Origin: Alphaproteobacteria bacterium
GTDB taxonomy: Bacteria; Pseudomonadota; Alphaproteobacteria; Caulobacterales; Maricaulaceae
Length of the DNA stretch: 11,243 bases
Assembly: GCA_030428405.1 (NCBI GenBank)
Contig: JAUIEH010000043.1
Coordinates: 1 to 11,243, forward strand
Direction of reading: 5' to 3'
Shown here: positions 1 through 6,278 of the stretch, piece after piece
Layout: the number at the start of each line of letters is the position of its first letter
Numbering within the stretch: the first letter of the stretch is position 1
Program-made: the position numbers and the translations under genes
The notes under the pieces: model-generated
Seen by the model: the letters and a program-made list of their open reading frames with translations, nothing else
What the model was told of the DNA's origin: nothing
Databases searched by the model: none

Positions 1-2
1 AT

Positions 3-1163
3 GTCGATACGCGCTATGCGCCGGCCTGGCTCGATCTGCGCGCCGAGCCGATGGTGTTCACGACGCCCGAATTCGAGCCGGAGCGCTTTCACGACTTTCA
101 GCTAAATGATTGGTATACGATGTGTTTCGCGACGCGCGGCAGCCGCGATGTCGGCAATGCGTCACGCACTTATCTGCTCGCGGGTCCAGGTTGGGACGAC
201 GACGCGCCTGAGGGCGTCGACGACGTCATCCGTGCAGAAAGCGATATCGTCAAGCTGGTCACGCGCATATTGGTGGAAAGCCCTGACGATCACGAAGCCA
301 TCAACGCGCTGCAAAACCGCTACGCGCTGCGCCCGCTGAGCGCATATCTGCGCGCGCCGCCGCCGCCGGATGCGCCCGCAATCGACTTTCCCGCGCCGGT
401 CGCAGACGGCAGGAACGAGCGCGGCTTTTTTGAGATCCCGGATGCGCGCTTCGTTTCGTATTTCAATTTTCTGATGATGCTCGCGGCGATCCATCCAAAC
501 GAGGCCGAGACGTTTGCGCGCTTCGCCCGCATCGGCGCTGCGCCCGGCGCGCCGTTCGAGACCGATGCGATCGATCCCGTCTTGCGCGCCGCCGTCGATG
601 AAGGCGCGGCGGCCGGCCTTGCGCGCATCAATGCGCGACTGCAGGACCATGGCGCGGTGGTCAATGGCTGGGTCTTCCCGCTCGATCTGCGCGGCGGACG
701 CGACGTGCTGGGCTTTGACGCCGACGGCTATCTGCGCCGGGCGATGGCGGCGAAATACGCGATCTGGGGCCCGCCGGCGGAAGAAGTCGTCTACATGGTG
801 GGCGAGACGGATGCCGAAGGCGCTGATCTCGACGGCGCCGCGCAAGCCTATGAACTGCGCTTCGACGCCGCCCCGCCCGCGCACGGGTTTTGGTCGTTCA
901 CGGTCTATGACCGCGAGACGCGCCTGCTCGTCCCGCACCCTTCCGAAAAATTCGCCGTGCGCCAGCGCGACACGGATCTGGTCTATGGCGGCGATGGCTC
1001 TCTGGTCATCCGGCTGCAGCATGACGCGCCGGACGACGCGCCGACCGGCAATTGGCTGCCGGTCCCGCAAAGGCGGTTTCAGGTCGTGGCGCGGCTTTAT
1101 TGGCCGGACGAAAGCGTGCTTGACCGCAGCTATGAGCCGCCCGCTTTCATCCGCGTGCGCTGA
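3..1163 (+). CDS. DUF1254/DUF1214 domain-containing protein, 5' end missing
   Basis: The reading frame is open from the left edge (first whole codon at 3) to the TGA at 1161-1163, so about 386 residues are visible and the N-terminus lies outside. The ATG at 51 is internal: the codons before it read VDTRYAPAWLDLRAEP, the conserved 'N-x-DT-x-Y-x-x-AWLDL-x-x-EP' core of DUF1254. Next come FQLNDWYT and the YLLAGPGW motif. The last ~120 residues show the DUF1214 pattern: FWSFTVYD, a GDGSLVIRLQ strand, NWLPVP and RLYWPDE. A proline-rich linker (YLRAPPPPDAP) joins the halves. DUF1254/DUF1214 proteins are widespread in proteobacteria and often have a signal peptide; that part is not visible here. No biochemical function is established, so none is assigned. 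A 105-nt gap containing a GC-rich hairpin separates it from the SDR gene, so membership of the lipid operon is uncertain. Family call is firm, role unknown. Confidence 0.88.
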   Translation, partial: VDTRYAPAWLDLRAEPMVFTTPEFEPERFHDFQLNDWYTMCFATRGSRDVGNASRTYLLAGPGWDDDAPEGVDDVIRAESDIVKLVTRILVESPDDHEAINALQNRYALRPLSAYLRAPPPPDAPAIDFPAPVADGRNERGFFEIPDARFVSYFNFLMMLAAIHPNEAETFARFARIGAAPGAPFETDAIDPVLRAAVDEGAAAGLARINARLQDHGAVVNGWVFPLDLRGGRDVLGFDADGYLRRAMAAKYAIWGPPAEEVVYMVGETDAEGADLDGAAQAYELRFDAAPPAHGFWSFTVYDRETRLLVPHPSEKFAVRQRDTDLVYGGDGSLVIRLQHDAPDDAPTGNWLPVPQRRFQVVARLYWPDESVLDRSYEPPAFIRVR

Positions 1164-1201
1164 GCACGCCGTTTAGTCATCGCTGTTCCGATCATGACGC
1201 T

Positions 1202-1225
1202 GCGGCCCGCGCTTGAGCGCGCCGC
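1202..1225 (+). terminator. GC-rich stem-loop after the DUF1254 gene, possible terminator
   Basis: GCGGC (1202-1206) pairs with GCCGC (1221-1225), and GCGC (1209-1212) pairs with GCGC (1217-1220). The loop is TTGA and a two-base CC bulge sits on the left arm. It lies 39 nt after the stop codon of the DUF1254 gene and 43 nt before the preferred SDR start. No T-run follows, so it is not a classical intrinsic terminator. It could attenuate transcription or simply reflect GC-rich sequence. Confidence 0.3.
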
Positions 1226-1268
1226 CAATGCTATTGACGCCATTGAAGACTGAATGGGGAACGAGCGC

Positions 1269-2186
1269 ATGCGGTTCGACGGCAAGACAATCATCGTCAC
1301 GGGCGCAGGCAATGGCCTGGGCCGCGAATATGCGCTGCAGCTCGCCGCGCGCGGCGCCAAGGTCGTCGTCAACGACTTGGGCGGAACAACGGACGGTCAG
1401 GGCGACGACGCATCCGCCGCGCAAAAGGTCGTCGATGAAATCAAGGCCGCCGGCGGCGAGGCCGCACCCAATTTCGACTCGGTGGCGTCGCCGGAAAGCG
1501 GTGAAGCGATCGTGCAGACCGCGCTCGAGACGTTTGGAAGCTGCGACGGCGTCATCGCCAATGCCGGCATTCTGCGCGACAAATCGCTTGTCAAAATGAC
1601 GGCGGACGAATTCGACCTCGTGTTGAAGGTCCATCTCTACGGCACATTCAATGTCGCACGCCCCGCCTTTGCGTGGATGAAGGACAATGGCGGCGGCCGC
1701 ATCGTCGTCACGACGTCGACGGCGAGCCTTTACGGCAATTTCGGTCAGGCGAATTACGGCGCCGCCAAGATGGGGCTGGTCGGCATGATGCAGACCATGG
1801 CCATTGAAGGCGCGCGCGCCGACATCAAGGTCAACGCCATTGCGCCGACGGCCGCCACGCGCCTGACCTCCAATATTCCGGGCATGGACGCAGATGAGAC
1901 GGACCCGGAGAAAAATCCGATGTCGCCAGGCCGCATCGCGCCTGTCGCGCTCGCGCTCGCTCATGAGAGCTGTCCGGCCTCTGGCGAGATATTCATCGCA
2001 GCCGCAGGCTGGGTGTCGCGCACCGCGCTGACCCTCGGCCAGGGCGTTCGGCTCGACGCCTACTCGCCCGAGGCCGTGGCGCAGCAATGGGACGCCATTC
2101 GCGATTTGTCGACGGCCGAGCTTGCCGGCGACGGCGCCAAGTTCTGGAACACGCTGCAGGAACGCGCAGGTCTCACCGAGGGCTAA
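1269..2186 (+). CDS. SDR family (R)-3-hydroxyacyl-CoA dehydrogenase, MFE-2/17beta-HSD4 type
   Basis: A 305-residue short-chain dehydrogenase/reductase. The NAD-binding motif TGAGNGLG is at residues 11-18, the 'VVNDLGG' stretch follows the second strand, and NAGILRDKS is present. The catalytic triad is Ser150, Tyr163 and Lys167 (YGNFGQANYGAAK). The near-invariant YGNFGQANY block and the C-terminal extension to ~300 residues are typical of the dehydrogenase domain of peroxisomal multifunctional enzyme 2, which oxidises (3R)-hydroxyacyl-CoA to 3-ketoacyl-CoA. Here that domain stands alone, without the MaoC hydratase or SCP2 domain. Start choice: ATG 1269 gives the family-typical MRFDGK start and has GGGGA (1256-1260) eight bases upstream; an in-frame ATG at 1254 would add five residues but has a poorer ribosome site. 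It likely acts in the cytosol in the same beta-oxidation route as the downstream dehydrogenases. Its TAA overlaps the TAG of the convergent thioesterase gene. Fold and family are firm; substrate is inferred. Confidence 0.9.
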   Translation: MRFDGKTIIVTGAGNGLGREYALQLAARGAKVVVNDLGGTTDGQGDDASAAQKVVDEIKAAGGEAAPNFDSVASPESGEAIVQTALETFGSCDGVIANAGILRDKSLVKMTADEFDLVLKVHLYGTFNVARPAFAWMKDNGGGRIVVTTSTASLYGNFGQANYGAAKMGLVGMMQTMAIEGARADIKVNAIAPTAATRLTSNIPGMDADETDPEKNPMSPGRIAPVALALAHESCPASGEIFIAAAGWVSRTALTLGQGVRLDAYSPEAVAQQWDAIRDLSTAELAGDGAKFWNTLQERAGLTEG

Positions 2187-2629
2187 GATTTGCGCGGCGG
2201 CGTGTGCCGGACGCTGACAAGCGCTGTCGCGCATAGACGCTCTTCACCGGCCATGCGTGCAAAGATATCGGTCTGTGTGGTCGACAGCGTCCTGCCGGCC
2301 GAAAGCGTGCGGCCGCGCCCGACAAGCGCCTCGCCTTCAGCCGGGGCCAGATATTTCAGTGCAAGGTCGAGCGTCAGCAGGTTCCAATCGCGCCCGACAA
2401 GCGTGTAGGCGGCGAACGAGCCCGCATAATCTGCCATCGCCGCGATGATCGCGCCCTGAAAGAAGCCTGGCCGATGCCCGTATTCCGCCCGCCCGTCGAG
2501 GCGCAAGACAATCGAGCCCGCCCCAACCTCCTCAACCACAAAGCCGAAATGACGCGCGACCACTGAATTCGCCAGCCGCGCGCGGATGACGGCGTCGAAG
2601 TCCGACTCGACAGGCGTGAACGCGCTCAT
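2183..2629 (-). CDS. PaaI-type hotdog-fold acyl-CoA thioesterase
   Basis: A 148-residue protein, the usual length for single-domain hotdog thioesterases, which hydrolyse acyl-CoA to free acid and CoA. The hotdog signature is GFFQGAIIAAMADYAG (residues 55-70): the central-helix Gln58-Gly59 replaces the more common His-Gly-Gly, and Asp67 occupies the position of the proposed catalytic Asp of PaaI enzymes. The later strands (NLLTLDLALKYLAPA, then VGRGRTLSAGRTLSTTQTDI) match the family layout. ATG 2629 is chosen because MSAFTPVESDF begins just before the fold and GGGAG lies eight bases upstream (an AAGGA lies closer). A longer reading to 2809 would add a basic, low-complexity stretch not seen in the family. 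It is transcribed divergently from the dehydrogenase run and convergently with the SDR. Probable role: releasing CoA from dead-end or excess acyl-CoAs. Substrate unknown. Confidence 0.85.
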   Translation of the reverse strand: MSAFTPVESDFDAVIRARLANSVVARHFGFVVEEVGAGSIVLRLDGRAEYGHRPGFFQGAIIAAMADYAGSFAAYTLVGRDWNLLTLDLALKYLAPAEGEALVGRGRTLSAGRTLSTTQTDIFARMAGEERLCATALVSVRHTPPRKS

Positions 2630-2836
2630 TTCCTTGTCTCCCGCTCGATCCCTGCGCGACGGTCGCAAGCTTGTCCCGACGCCGCCGCAAGACCCAGCGA
2701 TCGCGGTCGCACGCGCCGCGATATCGAAAGACCGATCGCGATGCGCGCCTTCGCCGCGCCATCGCCGTTCCGATAGCCGCCGCTCTGACAGGCTGCGCGC
2801 TTGGCGCAACGCCCGGACGCGGCCATAGAGTGGGTC
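2630..2836. promoter_or_regulatory. Divergent spacer between thioesterase and dehydrogenase operon
   Basis: This 207-nt stretch separates the two divergent starts and should hold promoters for both sides. It has several copies of an ATCGCG/CGCGAT word. ATCGCGG (2700-2706) and CGCGAT-ending CCGCGAT (2716-2722) form a 7-bp inverted repeat with a 9-nt spacer. ATCGCGAT (2735-2742) is a perfect palindrome, and CGATCGCG occurs directly repeated at 2698-2705 and 2733-2740. These could be regulator sites, but CGATCGCG-like words also occur inside the coding regions here, so the signal is weak. No clear coding sequence is seen. Confidence 0.4.
2801..2829 (+). promoter_or_regulatory. Weak candidate promoter for the dehydrogenase operon
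   Basis: TTGGCG (2801-2806) and CATAGA (2824-2829) are separated by 17 nt and match the sigma-70 boxes at 4/6 and 3/6. If used, transcription would start at or next to the ATG at 2837, giving a leaderless mRNA. That would fit the absence of a good ribosome site before that ATG. The match is poor and could be chance. Confidence 0.2.
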
Positions 2837-3994
2837 ATGGATCTAAGCTTTTCGCCCAGCGAACGCGCGTTTCGCGAAGAGGTGCGCGGTTTCATCGCCG
2901 AGCGCCTGGCCCCTGACGTGCGCGCCAAGCTCGAGGCGCTGCGGCCGATCTCAAAGGCCGAGCTGGTCGACTGGCAGCGCACGCTCAACGCCAATGGCGG
3001 CTGGGCGACGCCAAGCTGGCCCAAGGAATGGGGCGGTCCCGGCTGGTCGGCGGTCGAGCGCTATATCTTTCTCGACGAGCTGCACCAGGCGCCCGCGCCC
3101 GAGCCCTTGTCGTTCAATGTCGCCATGCTCGGTCCGACGCTGATCGCCTTTGGAACGGACGCGCAGAAAAGCCGCTTCCTGCCGCGCATCGCAAATCTCG
3201 ACGATTGGTGGTGTCAGGGATTTTCCGAGCCGGAGGCGGGCTCCGACCTCGCCGCCGTGCGCACGACGGCGAGACGCGAAGGCGACCGCTATATCGTCAG
3301 TGGCCAGAAAATGTGGCAGGGCATGGGCCACTATGCCGACTGGATGTTCACGCTCGTGCGCACTGATCCAGGCGCTGCAAAGAAACAGGCCGGCATCAGT
3401 TTCCTGCTCATCGACATGAAATCGCCCGGTCTCAGCGTCACGCCGATCCGCACGATTGACGGTCGCCATGAAGTCAATTCGGTCTTTCTCGATGATGTCG
3501 AAGTGCCGGTCGAAAACCGGCTCGGCGAGGAAAACCAGGGCTGGACCTACGCCAAGTTCCTGCTCTCTGCGGAGCGCTCCAACATTGCGCGCATCGGTCT
3601 GACCAAGCGCTTCGTGCGCGCGGCCAAGCGCGCCGCGCATGAAGCGCCAGCGGCTGCGAGACACCGCTTCCTCGACAAGCTCGCGGCGCTTGAAGCCGAA
3701 ATCCAATCGCTGGAAGTGACGCAATTGCGCGTGCTCGCCGAGCATGGCCGCAACGCCACCGACCCGCGCGCCTCCATATTGAAGCTCAAAGGCACCGAGT
3801 TGCGCCAGCGCGCATCCGAACTGCTGACGCATATTCTCGGACCATCCGTCTACGAAGCCGTTCCCGAGGAGGTCGACGCCTTCGAGGGCATAGATGCGGC
3901 TTCCGCGCATTTCACGCTGCGCGCGGCCTCGATCTATGGCGGCGCCAGCGAGGTGCAGAAGAACATCATCGCCAAAACCATATTGGGGCTTTGA
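2837..3994 (+). CDS. Acyl-CoA dehydrogenase, large (catalytic) subunit of pair 1
   Basis: A 385-residue ACAD with the N-terminal helical domain (MDLSFSPSERAFREEVRGF), the flavin-binding motif FSEPEAGSDLA (129-139), the beta-domain GISFLLIDMKSPGLSV and the C-terminal RAASIYGGASEVQKNIIAKTILGL-type end. The enzyme should oxidise an acyl-CoA to the 2-enoyl-CoA with FAD. The medium-chain-type base (Glu of YEG) is Gly368 here, but Glu246-Arg247 (SAERSNIA) sits where isovaleryl-CoA and long-chain dehydrogenases carry their helix-G base. Oddity: W160 is followed by Gln-Gly-Met-Gly instead of the usual Thr-Thr, so the residue that normally hydrogen-bonds flavin N5 is Gly162. ATG 2837 is chosen over an upstream TTG (2801) because MDLSF is the family start; no strong ribosome site precedes it. 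The next gene starts 4 nt after the stop, suggesting coupled translation with its small partner. Resembles PimC and mycobacterial FadE26-type subunits; substrate unknown. Confidence 0.9.
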   Translation: MDLSFSPSERAFREEVRGFIAERLAPDVRAKLEALRPISKAELVDWQRTLNANGGWATPSWPKEWGGPGWSAVERYIFLDELHQAPAPEPLSFNVAMLGPTLIAFGTDAQKSRFLPRIANLDDWWCQGFSEPEAGSDLAAVRTTARREGDRYIVSGQKMWQGMGHYADWMFTLVRTDPGAAKKQAGISFLLIDMKSPGLSVTPIRTIDGRHEVNSVFLDDVEVPVENRLGEENQGWTYAKFLLSAERSNIARIGLTKRFVRAAKRAAHEAPAAARHRFLDKLAALEAEIQSLEVTQLRVLAEHGRNATDPRASILKLKGTELRQRASELLTHILGPSVYEAVPEEVDAFEGIDAASAHFTLRAASIYGGASEVQKNIIAKTILGL

Positions 3995-3998
3995 GCCG

Positions 3999-5141
3999 AT
4001 GAATTTCGATCTCACCGATGATCAGGCGATGATGAAGGAGACGCTCGACCGTCTCCTGAGCGAACGCGCAAATTTCGAAACGCGGCTCAAGCTCACACAG
4101 AGCGGCGAAGGCTGGGACCGCAAGCTCTGGACGCAATTTGCCGAGCTCGGCGTCTTGTCCCTGCCGTTCACGGAAGAACATGGCGGGCTCGGCGGCGGCG
4201 GCGTTGAGACGATGGTGGTCTGTGAAGCGTTGGGTCGCGCGCTGACGCTGAGCCCCTTCACGCCCGGCGTCGTGATGGTCGCCGCAGCGCTTCGCAGCAT
4301 TGACGCGCTGCGCGCCAGCGAGCTTGCCGAGGCGATCGGGTCCGGCGCGCACATCATCGCCTTTGCACATGAAGAGGCGCACACGTCAGACGCCGCCTTT
4401 GGCGTTGAGACGCGCGCCGAGCGCACGAGCGAGGGCTGGAGCCTCACCGGAACGAAGCTGGCGGCCCCCTTCGCCGACAGCGCGGATGCGCTCATCGTGA
4501 CCGCACGCATCTCAGGCAAAGGCGCGCATGACGATGTCGGCGTATTTCTGATCAATGCCGAGGCGGCCGGCCTGTCGCGACGCAAGCTGATGGCCTTTGA
4601 CGGCGCGCCCGGCGCAGACATCGTACTCGATAATGTGCGCGTCGACGAAACGGCTGCGCTTCACGCCGATGGAGGCGGTGCGGAATTGCTGGAGCGCCTG
4701 CTTCAAGCCGCGATCGCGGCGAATGCGGCGGAAGCTGTCGGCGTGATGCAGATGCTGATTGATGCGACGGCGGAGCATCTGCATACGCGCAAGCAATTCG
4801 GCGTCACGCTCGGCTCCTTCCAGGCGCTGCAGCACAAAGCCGCCGAGATGCTGGTCGCGATCGAGCAAGCGCGCAGCACGGCGATGTACGCCGCCATGAT
4901 GGTCGACGAGCCCGACGCGCTGGTTCGTCGAAAGGCGTTCGCCGCCATCAAGGCCGAGACCGGCCGGACGGGCCGCTTTGTCGGTCAGACGGCGGTGCAG
5001 CTGCATGGCGGTCTCGGCGTCAGCGAGGAACATTTCGTAGGCTGGGGCCTGAAGCGCCTGACCATGCTCGATCTGGCCTATGGCGATGCGGAAAGCGCCG
5101 TCGCCGAGCTGGCCGCGCTGGGCGGTCTGGTCGAGACTTAG
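3999..5141 (+). CDS. Acyl-CoA dehydrogenase, small (non-catalytic) subunit of pair 1
   Basis: A 380-residue ACAD-fold protein starting MNFDLTDDQAMMKETLDRLLSE and ending with the small-subunit pattern QLHGGLGVSEE (334-344) and GLKRLTMLDLAYGD. The SEPxAGSD flavin motif of the large partner is degraded here (FAHEEAHTSD), the 'GQKxW' loop lacks its Trp (GTKLAAPFAD), the helix-G Glu-Arg is absent, and the medium-chain Glu position is Gly362. It should therefore not be an active dehydrogenase by itself. It most likely forms an alpha2-beta2 enzyme with the large subunit encoded just upstream, as PimD does with PimC and as mycobacterial ChsE subunits do. A flavin could still be shared at the subunit interface through the retained HTRKQFGVTLGSFQALQHK segment. 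The ATG follows the previous stop by 4 nt; an in-frame start inside the upstream gene (3894) would add a non-homologous tail. Family firm, partner inferred from adjacency and residue loss. Confidence 0.88.
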   Translation: MNFDLTDDQAMMKETLDRLLSERANFETRLKLTQSGEGWDRKLWTQFAELGVLSLPFTEEHGGLGGGGVETMVVCEALGRALTLSPFTPGVVMVAAALRSIDALRASELAEAIGSGAHIIAFAHEEAHTSDAAFGVETRAERTSEGWSLTGTKLAAPFADSADALIVTARISGKGAHDDVGVFLINAEAAGLSRRKLMAFDGAPGADIVLDNVRVDETAALHADGGGAELLERLLQAAIAANAAEAVGVMQMLIDATAEHLHTRKQFGVTLGSFQALQHKAAEMLVAIEQARSTAMYAAMMVDEPDALVRRKAFAAIKAETGRTGRFVGQTAVQLHGGLGVSEEHFVGWGLKRLTMLDLAYGDAESAVAELAALGGLVET

Positions 5142-5159
5142 GCGCGGGAGAACGACGAC

Positions 5160-6263
5160 ATGCTGGCCGGGCTCACTGAAGAGCAAGAACACATCAAGTC
5201 CGAAGCGCGTCGGCGTCTCGAAGCCGAGCGCAACGACGAACGCCTGCTCGCCCTGCTCGAAGCCGGCGGCGCGTATGATGAAACGCTCTGGTCGAGCGCG
5301 CGTGAAATGGGTTGGACCGCGATCGCGGCGCCGGAGGCGTTTGGCGGTCTGGGCCTTGGCCTTGCGGAATGCTGTCTGCTTGCGGAGGAACTTGGCCGCG
5401 TATGCGCGGGTGCGCCGTTTCTCTCCTCCTCGCTGGCCGTGATTGACGCGCTTGCGCAGTTTGGCGGCGAGGCGGAAAAAGCCTCCTGGCTGGAAAAGCT
5501 GGCGAGCGGCGAAGCGATCGGCGCGCTTGCAGCGGCGGAAGGGCGCGGCGCCCTCCTGCCCGAGCGCCCTGGCCTGATTTTCTCCGACAACAAAGCATCC
5601 GGCGAGAAGACCGCCGTCATCGCCGGCGCGCATGCCGATGTCGCGATCGTGTTTGGCGCGGACCCGAGCGGGGCTGCCCGGCTTGGCGTCATAGCGCTGG
5701 ATGCGCCCGGCGTTGAGCGGCGGCCTGTCTCGACATTTGACGCAAGCCGCGGCGTTGCGGATCTGAGCTTCACCGATGCGCCCGTCGCCCTGCTTCAGGT
5801 CAATGACGCACGCGCCGCCGCAAATCGGCTGATCGCCCGGCTCGCGCTCGTGAATGCGTTCGAACAGATCGGCGGCGCCGACCGGTGCATGGAGCTTGCC
5901 CGCGACTTCGCACTCGAGCGGCGCGCCTTTGGACAGCCGATCGGGGCGTTTCAATCCATCAAGCACTGCATCGCTGAAATGTATGTCAAAAACGAACTCG
6001 CGCGCGGCAACGCCATCGCCGCAGCGACCTCATGCATCGAAGACGCCGATGACTTCGAGCTGCGCGCCGCCGCCGCCCGGATCTCCGCGATCGACGCATA
6101 TGAGTTCGCATCGCGCGAGACGATGCAGGTCCATGGCGGCGTGGGCGTGACCTGGGAGGCGGGACTGCATTTGCATCTGCGCCGTGCGCGCGCGCTTGCT
6201 TTGGAACTCGGCGCCAAGCCCGAATGGGAAGAGCGCATTGTCAGCCATCTGACGACAGCCTGA
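5160..6263 (+). CDS. Acyl-CoA dehydrogenase, small (non-catalytic) subunit of pair 2
   Basis: A 367-residue ACAD-fold protein with GGGAG (5146-5150) nine bases before ATG 5160 and an 18-nt gap from the previous gene. Recognisable blocks are FGGLGLGLAECCLLAEELG in the helical domain, ERRAFGQPIGAFQSIKH (starting E253) and QVHGGVGVTWE (323-333) followed by LHLHLRRARALAL. The second block is the conserved ERxxFGxPIxxFQxxKH flavin/interface helix. The SEPxAGSD motif is missing (the region reads ALAAAEGRGALLPE) and no Glu-Arg occupies the helix-G base position. By the same reasoning as for the other small subunit, it probably needs a large partner, most simply the next gene. It is clearly diverged from the small subunit upstream, having a shorter mid-domain and a WEAGLHLHLRR end, so this is not a recent tandem copy. 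The closest general type is the mycobacterial FadE28-like small subunit. Substrate unknown. Confidence 0.87.
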   Translation: MLAGLTEEQEHIKSEARRRLEAERNDERLLALLEAGGAYDETLWSSAREMGWTAIAAPEAFGGLGLGLAECCLLAEELGRVCAGAPFLSSSLAVIDALAQFGGEAEKASWLEKLASGEAIGALAAAEGRGALLPERPGLIFSDNKASGEKTAVIAGAHADVAIVFGADPSGAARLGVIALDAPGVERRPVSTFDASRGVADLSFTDAPVALLQVNDARAAANRLIARLALVNAFEQIGGADRCMELARDFALERRAFGQPIGAFQSIKHCIAEMYVKNELARGNAIAAATSCIEDADDFELRAAAARISAIDAYEFASRETMQVHGGVGVTWEAGLHLHLRRARALALELGAKPEWEERIVSHLTTA

Positions 6264-6278
6264 CGGAAAGGACCAAGG

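Noticed and set aside
51..53. ATG at 51 as the start of the first gene
   Set aside because: Conserved DUF1254 residues (DTRYAPAWLDLRAEP) are encoded in frame upstream, so the gene begins outside the window.
1234..1239. TTGACG as a -35 box for the SDR gene
   Set aside because: At a 17-nt spacing the -10 position falls on GC-rich sequence at the ribosome site with no resemblance to TATAAT and too close to the start codon.
1173..2234. 353-codon minus-strand frame opposite the SDR gene
   Set aside because: Antisense shadow of a complete SDR with all catalytic residues; no family resemblance of its own.
2630..2809. N-terminal extension of the thioesterase
   Set aside because: The extra residues are basic low-complexity sequence outside the hotdog fold, while ATG 2629 has a good ribosome site and the usual protein length.
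2951..4015. 354-codon minus-strand frame opposite the first large dehydrogenase subunit
   Set aside because: Shadow of the real gene; no ribosome site or recognisable domain, and composition is typical of a mirrored frame.
4512..5966. Long open frame (484 codons) on the minus strand opposite the two small dehydrogenase subunits
   Set aside because: It is antisense to two intact, well recognised genes, its translation is Arg/Ala/Gln-rich without any family motif, and long antisense frames are expected in DNA with strong GC third-position bias.
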